Of a stretch of DNA of 64,000 nucleotides, positions 46,423 to 54,904 are shown in pieces. Every line of letters starts with the position of its first letter. The stretch's first letter is position 1. The stretch covers positions 372,001 to 436,000 of the forward strand of contig JAXLTI010000003.1 of assembly GCA_046330135.1 (NCBI GenBank), in the 5' to 3' direction. The translations under genes and the position numbers were made by a program. The stretch comes from CAYYFX01 sp046330135 (lineage in GTDB: Bacteria > ARS69). The notes under the pieces were generated by a model. That model was not told the DNA's origin and did not search any database. It was given only the letters and a program-made list of their open reading frames with translations.

Positions 46423-49317
46423 ATGTTCAGCCGATTCTCCACGCTCGGGGCCCGGCGCCTGTCCGCGGCCGCCGGAGTCGCGGTTCTCGCCAGTGTCGCC
46501 TCGGCGGCGCTGGCGATCGCCGAAGAAGGCATCACCGGACGGGTCGTCAGCGCGGAAACGGGCCAGCCGGTGGGCTTCACCAGCATCGTCTACTCCCGCA
46601 CGGCCCCGGACACGACCGGCCCCCGGGGGGGCATCACCGCCCAGGGCGACGGGACGTTCCGCATCCGCGTCACGCCGGGAACGTACCAGCTGCAGCTCCA
46701 GCACATCGGCTTCGCCGTCGTGACCGTGTCCGACATCGTGGTGCAGGCGAACCGCATGACCGAGGTCAACCCTGCGCTCGGCTCCAAGACCGTGACGCTC
46801 GAGACCATCAAGGTGTCGGGGAAGGCCATCCGCAACACGGACATGGCCCTGATCGCGCGGCGCCAGCGCGCCGCCTCGGTCAGCGACGGCATCTCGGCCC
46901 AGCAGATCAAGGGCTCGACCGACGGCAATGCGGCGGAAGTGGTGACCCGCGTCACGGGCGTGTCGCTCGTGGACGGCAAGTACGTGTACGTGCGCGGCCT
47001 CGGCGAGCGCTACAGCGCGGCCCAGGTGAACGGGACCCCGGTGGCGAGCCCCGAAGCGAACCGCAAGGTGCTGCCCTTCGACCTCTTCCCGTCCGGCCTC
47101 ATCGACAACGTCGTGATCCAGAAGACCTACACGCCGGACCAGGCGGGGGAGTTCGGCGGCGGCGTCGTCAACGTGACGACCCTGGACTTCCCCGCGCAAC
47201 GGGCCTGGAGCGTATCCGTCAGCTCGGGGTCGCAGAGCGAGACCACCGGGAAGGCGTTCGCCACGTACCCGGGCGGCCGCCGCGACTATCTCGGCTTCGA
47301 CGACGGCACCCGCGCCCTCCCCTCGCTGATCACTGAGGTGGCCGGTGCCAAGCCGGTCCTGCCCAAGACGTTCACCTACCGCAACGGCTTCACGCCGGAT
47401 CAGATCGCCGAGCTGGGGAAGTCGTTCAACAAGATCTGGTCGCCGACCTCCGAGAACGCTCGTCCCGCCTATGAAGGCGCCCTGTCCTACGGCGATCAGT
47501 TCGACATCCTGGGAATGCCGCTGGGCATCGTCGCGGCCGGCTCCCTGCGCAACACCTTCCACAACTACGACTACCACGTGACGGACTACGGGAGCCTGAC
47601 CTCGAACGGGACGCTCTCGAAGCTCAACGACTTCGCCGCCCGGCGCTCGCAGGCGGAGACCCTGCTGGGCGGACTGGTGAACATGGGGTGGCGGCTGAGC
47701 TCGTCGCACACGCTCAACCTGCGCGGCATGTACAACCGCTCGTCGGACGATCAGGTCCGCGTGGAGGAGGGACCCACGAGCGACCTGCCGATCCGCAGCA
47801 GACGGCTGCGTTACGTGCAGCGCGGGCTGGTCACGGGCTCCGCGGGAATGACCCATCATCTCGCCCGGCTCGGGGCCAGCCAGCTCGACTGGCACGTGGA
47901 CTACTCCCAGGCCGAGCAGGACGAGCCCGACCAGAGATCGTACACGTACGAGCTGCGCACCCGCGTCGACGCCGCGGGCGACACGACGAACGTGTACGAG
48001 CTGAGCCGCCGGACCAAGAGCGCGGGCTTCGTGCGCATGTTCGGCCAGCTGCACGACTTCGACCGCAACTTCGCCGCCAACCTCGACGTCCCCTTCGAGC
48101 CGTGGGCGGGTCGGGAGAGCCACGCGAAGATCGGTTGGGCCATGCGCGACAAGGACCGCGTGGCGGAGACCCGCCGCCTCGCGTTCCGCAACCCGCAGAT
48201 CCACCCCCCCGACTACTCCCTGCCGCCCGACTCCCTCCTCACCGACGCGTCGATCGGAGGGACCAACTCGACGTTCCGCCTGGAGGAGGCGACGCGGCCG
48301 ACCGACGGGTACGTGGGCTCGCAGCTCGTGCAGGCCGGCTACGCCATGGTGGACCTGCCCCTCGGCTCGCGCACGCGGTTGATCGGCGGCGCGCGCGTCG
48401 AGGCGTGCCGGCAGGTCGTGAAGACCGGGAATCCCATCGTGGGCGCCCCCGCCGACAGCGTCGGCATCCTGGGCGGAGGGTTCGGCTACGTGACGGACGT
48501 GCTCCCCGCGGCCAACGTCCGCTTCGCCGTCACCGAGAAGGTGAATCTCCGAGGCGCGTACAGCCGTACCCTCAACCGGCCGGAGCTGCGCGAGATGAGC
48601 GGCGCCGAGTACACGGACTACGATCGGGACCGCGAGTACACCGGCAACACGAAGATCTCGGAAGCCACGATCGACGGCTGGGACCTTCGTTGCGAGGCGT
48701 TCCCCTCCGCGGACGAGGTCCTCGCGGTCAGCGCCTTCCTGAAGAACATCCACGATCCCATCGAGTACAAGGTGGATCAGACGGCGTTGGGGACGGACTT
48801 CCTCCGCGTGCCGATCAACGGCACCCAGGGGTACGTGCGCGGCGTGGAGCTGGAGGCGCGCGTGGCCATGGCTCGCCTCGGGTCGGCCTTCCACCACTTC
48901 GGATTCAGCACCAACGTCACCTTCACCAAGTCGGAAGCCGAGCTCGCGATCGTTTCCACCCGGGGAGGACGTGTGAGACACCCGCTGACGGGGCAGTCGC
49001 CCTACATCGTGAACGCCGGCATGGCCTACGCCGGGCACCGGTTGTCCGGAACGCTGCTCTACAACGTCTTCGGGAAGCGTCTGGAGGCATCCGGCCCCGT
49101 GGACGAGAACGGCAACCCCCTGATGCCGGACGTCTACGAGCAGCCGCGTCATACCCTGGACGTCGCCGGCACCGTCAGGTGGGGGGCGGCGAAGCTCAAG
49201 CTCTCCTTCGAGAACCTCCTCGACGCGAAGTACCGGACGGCGCAGGGGTCGCAGGACGGCGAGGTGCGGGACCTCGGCCGGTCGATCTCGCTCGCGCTCA
49301 GCATGGGGACCTCGTGA
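46423..49317 (+). CDS. TonB-dependent outer membrane receptor
   Basis: 964 residues. Signal peptide about 1-34. A carboxypeptidase-regulatory-like beta domain follows (ITGRVVSAETGQPVGFTSIV), then the plug (GNAAEVVTRVTGVSLVDGKY, YVRGLGERYSAAQVNGTPV, GVVNVTTLDFP). The long beta barrel includes NLRGAYSRTLNRPELREMS and a family-typical end (LSFENLLDAKYR). The C-terminal signature ends SLALSMGTS. ATG 46423 has GGAGGT upstream. Probably imports a compound bound or processed by the neighbouring secreted protein (inference). The next gene overlaps by 1 nt. Confidence 0.92.
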   Translation: MFSRFSTLGARRLSAAAGVAVLASVASAALAIAEEGITGRVVSAETGQPVGFTSIVYSRTAPDTTGPRGGITAQGDGTFRIRVTPGTYQLQLQHIGFAVVTVSDIVVQANRMTEVNPALGSKTVTLETIKVSGKAIRNTDMALIARRQRAASVSDGISAQQIKGSTDGNAAEVVTRVTGVSLVDGKYVYVRGLGERYSAAQVNGTPVASPEANRKVLPFDLFPSGLIDNVVIQKTYTPDQAGEFGGGVVNVTTLDFPAQRAWSVSVSSGSQSETTGKAFATYPGGRRDYLGFDDGTRALPSLITEVAGAKPVLPKTFTYRNGFTPDQIAELGKSFNKIWSPTSENARPAYEGALSYGDQFDILGMPLGIVAAGSLRNTFHNYDYHVTDYGSLTSNGTLSKLNDFAARRSQAETLLGGLVNMGWRLSSSHTLNLRGMYNRSSDDQVRVEEGPTSDLPIRSRRLRYVQRGLVTGSAGMTHHLARLGASQLDWHVDYSQAEQDEPDQRSYTYELRTRVDAAGDTTNVYELSRRTKSAGFVRMFGQLHDFDRNFAANLDVPFEPWAGRESHAKIGWAMRDKDRVAETRRLAFRNPQIHPPDYSLPPDSLLTDASIGGTNSTFRLEEATRPTDGYVGSQLVQAGYAMVDLPLGSRTRLIGGARVEACRQVVKTGNPIVGAPADSVGILGGGFGYVTDVLPAANVRFAVTEKVNLRGAYSRTLNRPELREMSGAEYTDYDRDREYTGNTKISEATIDGWDLRCEAFPSADEVLAVSAFLKNIHDPIEYKVDQTALGTDFLRVPINGTQGYVRGVELEARVAMARLGSAFHHFGFSTNVTFTKSEAELAIVSTRGGRVRHPLTGQSPYIVNAGMAYAGHRLSGTLLYNVFGKRLEASGPVDENGNPLMPDVYEQPRHTLDVAGTVRWGAAKLKLSFENLLDAKYRTAQGSQDGEVRDLGRSISLALSMGTS

Positions 49318-50234
49318 TGCGCCCGGCGAACTTGGCGACGGTCGTCCTCGCCGCATGCGCGCTCGGCGCGCACACGGGGTGCTCGTCGCGCGCCGGCGAG
49401 AGTGCCCGTTCGAAGTCGTCCACGTCCGGGGAGACGGCGGCCGCGACGTCCGCCCCGGCGATGGCCAGCACCTCCCCCGCGCCCTCGTCGACGCCGGCGG
49501 TCGCCGACCCGCTGGTCGCCACGAGCACGACGGCAGCGTCGGCCAATGCCCTCGCGGTCGCGGTCGCCGCGAGCGCCCCGGCCGACCCGACCCCGACGAC
49601 CAGTGCCGCGTCCGCGGGCACGTCGATCTCCGTGCCGCCGGAGCTGCGTCGGCCGTATCGCAACGACATTCCCATGGCGCCCATGGGACAGCCCAAGCGC
49701 CGCTCGATGCTCGACGGCAAGACCGGCGTGGGCCGGACGGTGGACGAGGAGGCGGACGCCGTCGCGCGGGGCCGGCGCGCCGTTCCGCGCCGCGACGACT
49801 TCTCGCTGTCACGCACCTTCGACACGCCGGAGGCGTGCGCGCAGGATCTGCTGGACGCCCTGCTGACGCGCGACCCGAAAGTGGTCCACGGCGTCCACGT
49901 GACCAAGGACGAGTACGAGAAGCTCCTGTGGCCGGAGTTTCCCCAGAGCCGGCCCATCGTGCACGAGCCGGTCGACGAGGCGTTCTTCTTCTACTGGTCC
50001 GACTGCAACAAGGGCGTCAACACGGGGCTCTCCACGTGGGGCGGCATTCCGCTTCACGTCGTCCGCGTGCGCTTCGACGAGGGCTTCGCGCCCTTCACGA
50101 ACTTCAACCTCTACGAAGGTGCGGTGATCGAGGCGACCGACGACAAGGGCCGGAAAGCCGAGGTGAACATCGCGCCGGTGTTCGTGGAGAGAAACGGGCA
50201 CTGGAAGGTGTACGTGATGAAGGACAAGGCCTGA
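49317..50234 (+). CDS. putative lipoprotein with Ser/Thr/Ala-rich linker
   Basis: 305 residues, no named family. The N-terminus MRPANLATVVLAACALGAHT, followed by GC, has two possible lipobox cysteines; neither is perfect. Residues about 25-105 are an Ala/Ser/Thr/Pro-rich linker. The globular C-terminal part (about 160-305) has QDLLDALLTRDPKVVHGVHV and LLWPEFPQSRPIVHEPVDEA, and ends HWKVYVMKDKA, an NTF2- or calcineurin-CNB-like layout at best. ATG 49317 overlaps the receptor stop (TGATG), so it is probably part of the same uptake system. Confidence 0.65.
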   Translation: MRPANLATVVLAACALGAHTGCSSRAGESARSKSSTSGETAAATSAPAMASTSPAPSSTPAVADPLVATSTTAASANALAVAVAASAPADPTPTTSAASAGTSISVPPELRRPYRNDIPMAPMGQPKRRSMLDGKTGVGRTVDEEADAVARGRRAVPRRDDFSLSRTFDTPEACAQDLLDALLTRDPKVVHGVHVTKDEYEKLLWPEFPQSRPIVHEPVDEAFFFYWSDCNKGVNTGLSTWGGIPLHVVRVRFDEGFAPFTNFNLYEGAVIEATDDKGRKAEVNIAPVFVERNGHWKVYVMKDKA

Positions 50235-50263
50235 CGTCGTCGGAAGCCTCTCGCGACGTCGAC

Positions 50264-50293
50264 GCCCCCCGGACCTCGTGTCCGGGGGGCTTT
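50264..50293 (+). terminator. rho-independent terminator
   Basis: Perfect 10-bp stem GCCCCCCGGA/TCCGGGGGGC, 7-nt loop CCTCGTG, followed by TTT. It lies 30 nt after the lipoprotein stop and before the convergent VOC gene. Confidence 0.75.
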
Positions 50294-50320
50294 CGCGTGC
50301 GCGCCGACGGCCCGGAGGCG

Positions 50321-51103
50321 TCAGGCGCTCGTGAGGCGGATCACGGCGAAGATGGCGCCGCCCGGATCGGCGAGGAACGCCATGCGTCCCACGGTGGGCA
50401 CGTCCATCGCCGGCGCGACGACCTTTCCGCCGAGGCGCTCCGCCTTCGCCACGGTGGCGTCGCAGTCCTCGACCGAGAAGTAGATCGTCCAGTGCGACGG
50501 GACCGCGTCGGCGCCTTCGGGACATTGCATGAGCCCGCCCACGGACAGCTCGCCGTTCTTGAAGATCGTGTAGTCCATGGCCCCGAGGAACGTCTCGAGC
50601 GTCCAGGAGAAGAGCGCCGCGTAGAACGCTCCCGCCTCGGCCTTGTCCGTCGACGTCAGCTCGTACCAGCACGGAGTGCCGATCTCCCCCATCGCGGCGG
50701 CGCCGGCGTGCTCGTGCGGCTCCCACATCGCGAACGTGCCGCCGGTGGGATCCTGCACCACCGCCATGCGGCCGGCGGTCATCACGTCGAAGGGACCCAT
50801 GACCACGCGGCCGCCGAGCTCCGTGGCCTTCTGGGCCGCGTCGTCGACCTTCGCGACCTTCACGTACGCGAGCCAGTGCGGCGGCACGCCCCGGTCGAGC
50901 ATGTCCCTCGAAAGCTCGTACAGCCCGCCGAGATTCCGGCCGTCGATCTCGAGCATGGTGTAGGCGCCCGCGTCGCCCGCCGGCATCTCGCGCGCGGTCC
51001 ATCCGAAGAGATCCCCGTAGAACTTCGTGGCGACGCGGGCGTTCGCCGTGCCGACCTCGCACCAGCAGAACGTTCCCGGCGCCAGGACCTTGGTATCCGT
51101 CAT
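50321..51103 (-). CDS. VOC (glyoxalase/dioxygenase superfamily) protein, two domains
   Basis: 260 residues with two tandem VOC modules: FCWCEVGTANARVATKFYGD then CWYELTSTDKAEAGAFYAAL. Each ends in a DPTGGTFAMWEP or DPGGAIFAVI strand. This two-module architecture resembles CFP30B-like hydroxylase or resistance-type proteins; the activity is unknown. ATG 51103; GAGGCGAAG is a plausible ribosome binding site. It converges with the lipoprotein gene across a strong terminator. Confidence 0.85.
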   Translation of the reverse strand: MTDTKVLAPGTFCWCEVGTANARVATKFYGDLFGWTAREMPAGDAGAYTMLEIDGRNLGGLYELSRDMLDRGVPPHWLAYVKVAKVDDAAQKATELGGRVVMGPFDVMTAGRMAVVQDPTGGTFAMWEPHEHAGAAAMGEIGTPCWYELTSTDKAEAGAFYAALFSWTLETFLGAMDYTIFKNGELSVGGLMQCPEGADAVPSHWTIYFSVEDCDATVAKAERLGGKVVAPAMDVPTVGRMAFLADPGGAIFAVIRLTSA

Positions 51104-51271
51104 CTTCGCCTCCTCGCGATCCGGGGGGGTCGTCCTCGAGCGCACTCCCGAAGGAGGGGGAAGCGGACGACGCGGGCATTCTAGCGGATGGGAAGGCGCG
51201 GGCGGAGGTAGAGTGCACCGTGGAGTCCTCGTCGCGGGAAGCGGGCGCCTCCGAGCGGCACGAAGGGGTCG

Positions 51272-52000
51272 ATGTCGATGCGCTGGTTCGTCGGTGACGT
51301 CCACGGGTGTGCCCGCGAGCTGGACGCGTTGCTGGCGGGCGTCCGCTTCGACCCCGCCCGCGACCAGCTCTGGACGGTCGGGGACCTCGTGAACCGCGGG
51401 CCGGACTCGGCCGCCGCTCTGCGACTCTGGCGCGATCTCGGCGGGCGCGGCGTCGTTGGGAATCACGACCTCTACGCGCTGCGCGCCTGGGAGGGCGCGA
51501 TCCCCCGCGAAGCCGACGACACGCTCGCGGACCTGTTCGCCGCGCCCGACGCGCCGGAGCTGGTCGCGAGGCTGGCGAGGCTCCCCGGGCTCGTCCTCTT
51601 GCCGGGCCCGCCCGAGGGCGGAATCTGCCTCGTGCACGCGGGACTCCATCCGCAGTGGACCGATCTGGCGGCCGTGGCGCGCCGCCTCGGCGAGGGCGCC
51701 GCACAGGCGGGACGCCGCGACGACGACGCGCTCCGCTTCGCGACGCTCGTGCGCTGCTGTACGAAGGACGGCGCGCGCTCGAGGTGGGCGGGCGCCCCCG
51801 AGGAGTGCCCCCCGCCGGCGCGGCCCTGGGACGAGCACTATTCGGGCGACCGCTTCGTCGTCCACGGGCACTGGGCGAAGCGCGGCGTGCACCGGACGTC
51901 GCGCGTGCTGGGCCTCGACTCCGCGTGCGCGTGGGGCGGGCCGCTCACGGCGTGGTGCGCGGAGGAGGACCGCCTGGTCCAGGTGCCGGCGAAGGGGTGA
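51272..52000 (+). CDS. ApaH-like metallophosphoesterase
   Basis: 242 residues. The full set of metallophosphatase motifs is present: GDVHGC, GDLVNRGPDS, GNHDLYAL, LVHAGLHPQW and VVHGHWAKRG. The closest types are symmetrical diadenosine tetraphosphatase or PrpE-like serine/threonine phosphatases; the substrate is not certain. ATG 51272. Its last 56 nt overlap the convergent SGNH-TPR gene. Confidence 0.88.
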   Translation: MSMRWFVGDVHGCARELDALLAGVRFDPARDQLWTVGDLVNRGPDSAAALRLWRDLGGRGVVGNHDLYALRAWEGAIPREADDTLADLFAAPDAPELVARLARLPGLVLLPGPPEGGICLVHAGLHPQWTDLAAVARRLGEGAAQAGRRDDDALRFATLVRCCTKDGARSRWAGAPEECPPPARPWDEHYSGDRFVVHGHWAKRGVHRTSRVLGLDSACAWGGPLTAWCAEEDRLVQVPAKG

Positions 52001-53474
52001 CGGCGGCCGCTCGGCGCGCGGACTCGAGCGCCTGCCGCATCGGCTCGGAGTCCGGGCGCAGCGCGACCGCGCGCTCCAGGGCCGGAATCGCCTCCCGCGC
52101 GCGACCCATCGCCACGAGCGTCACCCCGAAGTTCAGCTGCGCCTCGGCCAGCTCGGGATCGAGCCGTGCCGCCTGCGCGAACTCGAGGAGCGCCTCCGGC
52201 CGCCGCCCGAGCGTGCGCAGCGCCACGCCGAGGTTGTGGTGCGCCTCCGCGAGGCGCGGATCTTCCGCCAGCGCGCGCCCGTAGACGTCCACGGCGTCCT
52301 GCGTGCGGCCCTTCTGCAGGAGCATGTTGCCGAGGTTCACGAGCCGCCGCGTGTCGGGCACGGCGCTCGCCCCGAGCGCGCGCGCCGCCGCCACCGCGGC
52401 GTCGTCGAGGTGCCCGGGCGCGCCCGGTCGCCACTCCCCCGCGACCCGCGGCACCTCTTCCTTCAGAGCCTGCGCGGCGAGGCGGCATCCCTCGGGGTTC
52501 GGGTGGATCCGATCCCCGATGGTGTACAGCTTCCGCGGCGTGACGCCCCCACCGCGCGCCGCGAAGTCCTTCGCGAAGTACGGGGAGAACCGGAACGAAG
52601 GAATCGCGAGCGAGCGGCAGAGCGCCTCCTCCACCAGCTCGTCCGGCCGGCCCGGCATGGGCGGAGAGTCCTCGAGGCCGTCGTCCGCGAAGCGCGGCCA
52701 GATCGCGACGATCGGAACGAAGCCGTGCGCGCGCGCGAGGTCCGCGAAGAGCGAGAGCCCGTCCACGACGTTGTCGTCGCCGATCGCCTCGGCGTTCCAG
52801 CGTCCGGGATCCACCTGCGCGCGATAGCCGAAGAGATCGAGGCGCGTGGCGAGCGCGCGGAACGCGTGCGATCGCGGGAAGAGCCACTCGACCGCCGCCG
52901 GCCGCTTCGACGCGGCCGCCAGCTGGAACGCCTGCCGGTTGAAGTTGTCGAAGTCGGCGCGGGAGAAGACGAGCACCACCACGTCGGGCTGGAAGGCGAG
53001 ACCCTTCACGCGCAGCAGCTCCACCTTGGCCCGCGTGCAATAAGCGCTCACGCCGAAGTTCAGCACCTCCGTGCCGTCGCCGAGCGCGCGCTCGTATTGC
53101 CGGGACATCGTGTCGTCGAGGTCGCGGATGCCGACCCCCTCGACCACGGATGCCCCGAGCAGGAGGATGCGCTTCACGCCCGGCGGCTTGGCGAGCGTGC
53201 GCTCGACGTCGCGCTGGCCCTGCGCGTTCGTGGAAGGGTAGCTGCGCACGAGATCCGCGTTCGGATCGCGCCAATTCGCCTTCAGCTCGAAGCCGAGGAT
53301 GGGATTGGTCGAGCGGCGGTAGACCGTGTCGTCGCTGGTGACGTCGATGAAGCGGACGTCGGGCGCGAGGTGGAGCAGGCGCACCGCCACCTCCGCGAGC
53401 GGAAGGGCGAAGACCAGCGCGAGCCCCGCCACCGCGGCGGCGCCGCGCCCGGAGGACGAAGCGCCGCGCGTCAC
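51945..53474 (-). CDS. membrane-anchored SGNH hydrolase with TPR repeats
   Basis: 509 residues. One N-terminal membrane helix (AAVAGLALVFALPLAEVAV) anchors a periplasmic SGNH/GDSL domain: block I as LLLGASVVEGVG (GAS in place of GDS), NFGVSAYCTRAK, and block V as DRIHPNPEG. About residues 375-485 are three TPR units (LVNLGNMLLQKGRTQDAVDV, AEAHHNLGVALRTLGRRPEA), followed by a Pro-rich tail. Probably an O-acyl hydrolase or transferase acting on an envelope glycan (inference). GTG 53474. Lies 25 nt after the 47-residue membrane protein gene. Confidence 0.82.
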   Translation of the reverse strand: MTRGASSSGRGAAAVAGLALVFALPLAEVAVRLLHLAPDVRFIDVTSDDTVYRRSTNPILGFELKANWRDPNADLVRSYPSTNAQGQRDVERTLAKPPGVKRILLLGASVVEGVGIRDLDDTMSRQYERALGDGTEVLNFGVSAYCTRAKVELLRVKGLAFQPDVVVLVFSRADFDNFNRQAFQLAAASKRPAAVEWLFPRSHAFRALATRLDLFGYRAQVDPGRWNAEAIGDDNVVDGLSLFADLARAHGFVPIVAIWPRFADDGLEDSPPMPGRPDELVEEALCRSLAIPSFRFSPYFAKDFAARGGGVTPRKLYTIGDRIHPNPEGCRLAAQALKEEVPRVAGEWRPGAPGHLDDAAVAAARALGASAVPDTRRLVNLGNMLLQKGRTQDAVDVYGRALAEDPRLAEAHHNLGVALRTLGRRPEALLEFAQAARLDPELAEAQLNFGVTLVAMGRAREAIPALERAVALRPDSEPMRQALESARRAAAVTPSPAPGPGGPPPRTTP

Positions 53475-53499
53475 GCGAGGGGCCTCCGCTCCACGGGGG

Positions 53500-53643
53500 T
53501 CAGTGGAGGAGGTACTGGAACGGCTGCGGCTGCGAGCCGAAGAAGTCCAGCAGCACGATGACGAGAAGCAGGACCGCGGCGATCACGACGGCCGCGATCG
53601 CCGCCCGCACGACCAGACGCCTGGGACCTTGCGCTGCGGTCAC
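53500..53643 (-). CDS. 47-residue single-pass membrane protein
   Basis: A short reading frame read directly from the sequence. GTG 53643 overlaps the upstream SGNH stop by 4 nt (GTGA) and TGA is at 53502-53500. A positively charged N-terminus (QGPRRLVVR) is followed by one hydrophobic helix (AAIAAVVIAAVLLLVIVLL) and a short tail DFFGSQPQPFQYLLH. The tail resembles the APFIYTLF end of small DUF5989-type proteins, which are also found near SGNH genes. Likely an assembly partner of the two flanking SGNH proteins. Confidence 0.65.
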   Translation of the reverse strand: MTAAQGPRRLVVRAAIAAVVIAAVLLLVIVLLDFFGSQPQPFQYLLH

Positions 53644-54701
53644 GGCCGGCGCTCCTCCCCCGCTCCGCTCGGCAGCACGTGCCGGAGGAAGATCCTCGGA
53701 TCGATCGCGTGACGGATCGCGTCGGCGATGATCGCGTGGCCTTTCGCGTTCGGGTGCACGTCATTATAGGCGACGCGGATGGAGGCGGGGTCCACGTCGA
53801 GGAACGCGGCGGTCGCGTCGACGACGATGGCGCCCTCGTCCTGCGCCTTCCGCGACACCTCGCGGTAGATGGCGTCGAAGGGGCCGCCGCGCCCGAAGCC
53901 GTGGAACTCCGGGAGAACCACGAAGACCCACGGCACGCCGTGCGCGCGCGTCCACTCGCCGACCCCGCGCAGCGCGTCGTCGAAACCCGCGAGGCCCGCG
54001 GCGCCGGGCCGGTACAGCCCGCGGTAGTAGTCCACGTAGGTGGCGCGCTCGCCCGCGCGCCGGCGCAGGAGGTCGGTCTTCGCCCAGAAGAACACGGCGG
54101 TCTGGAAGCGGCCGTACCACGGCAGGTCCCGGTGGGGCGGCGTGGGCTCGGCGTCGTTCACGTACCAGACCTGGATCACGCCGTCGATCCGCTCGTCGGC
54201 GAAGTTCTCGACGAGGAGCGCGCGCTCCTGCGCCGAGTTGTAGTTCCCGTGGCCGGTGTTGATGAGGTCGACCGACCGCCCGAGGTCCTTCGACCAGTCG
54301 TTCTCGAGGATCTCCGAGAAGCGCTTGCCGTACGGCACGCCCCATCCGAACGTGATCGAGTCGCCGATCAGCGCCACGCGCACGGCCGCGCTCTGCGGAA
54401 CGTCGCGGTAGCCGCGCCCGTCGATGGCGACGTCCACGCCCATGAGCCGCGCGTGCGCGCGTGGCGCGTGCCGGAAGCTCGTGGCGGAGCCGGGCGCGGC
54501 CTTCTTCATGAGCTGGGCGTAGCGCACGAACTCCACGTCGGCGTTCGGCGTGATCCGCGAGTAGAGGCGCAGTCCGCCTTCCAGGAGCGCGAAGGCGAGG
54601 CCCAGGCCGACCACGACCGCGAGCACGCCCGAGAGGATTCGCCGCCCGGCAAGGGCGCGGCCGGCGCTTCCTCCGGTCGGTCCGGGCTCGCTTGGCGGCA
54701 A
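53640..54701 (-). CDS. membrane-anchored SGNH/GDSL hydrolase
   Basis: 353 residues. N-terminal helix (LSGVLAVVVGLGLAFALLEG), then SGNH block I ALIGDSITFGWGVPYG, NTGHGNYNSAQE, and block V NDVHPNAKGHAII. Likely acts on acyl groups of an envelope polysaccharide (inference). TTG 54701 is preceded by GAGGAG. First gene of a three-gene overlapping unit with the small membrane protein and SGNH-TPR protein. Confidence 0.85.
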   Translation of the reverse strand: MPPSEPGPTGGSAGRALAGRRILSGVLAVVVGLGLAFALLEGGLRLYSRITPNADVEFVRYAQLMKKAAPGSATSFRHAPRAHARLMGVDVAIDGRGYRDVPQSAAVRVALIGDSITFGWGVPYGKRFSEILENDWSKDLGRSVDLINTGHGNYNSAQERALLVENFADERIDGVIQVWYVNDAEPTPPHRDLPWYGRFQTAVFFWAKTDLLRRRAGERATYVDYYRGLYRPGAAGLAGFDDALRGVGEWTRAHGVPWVFVVLPEFHGFGRGGPFDAIYREVSRKAQDEGAIVVDATAAFLDVDPASIRVAYNDVHPNAKGHAIIADAIRHAIDPRIFLRHVLPSGAGEERRP

Positions 54702-54821
54702 CGTCGCACTCCTCTTCCCGGCGCCCCGAGCGCTCGGCGCGCGAGCCTAGGTTCGCCGCCGAGATGCCGTCAAGCGAGGCACGGGGTCTCGAGCCGCACC
54801 CGTGCCTGCTGCGGGGCGGCC

Positions 54822-54851
54822 TTCCGCGCTCGGGCGACGCTCGGGTATGAT
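54822..54851 (+). promoter_or_regulatory. possible promoter of the aldehyde dehydrogenase gene
   Basis: TTCCGC (54822-54827), 18 nt, TATGAT (54846-54851), about 55 nt before the GTG start. Confidence 0.35.
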
Positions 54852-54904
54852 CCTCGCCCGCCGAACGCCGCACCGACGCGGCACCGGCGTCCCGCGAGGC
54901 AGCC

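Noticed and set aside
46336..49812. A 1158-residue open frame on the minus strand
   Set aside because: Antisense of the TonB receptor; composition is that of a shadow frame with no motif.
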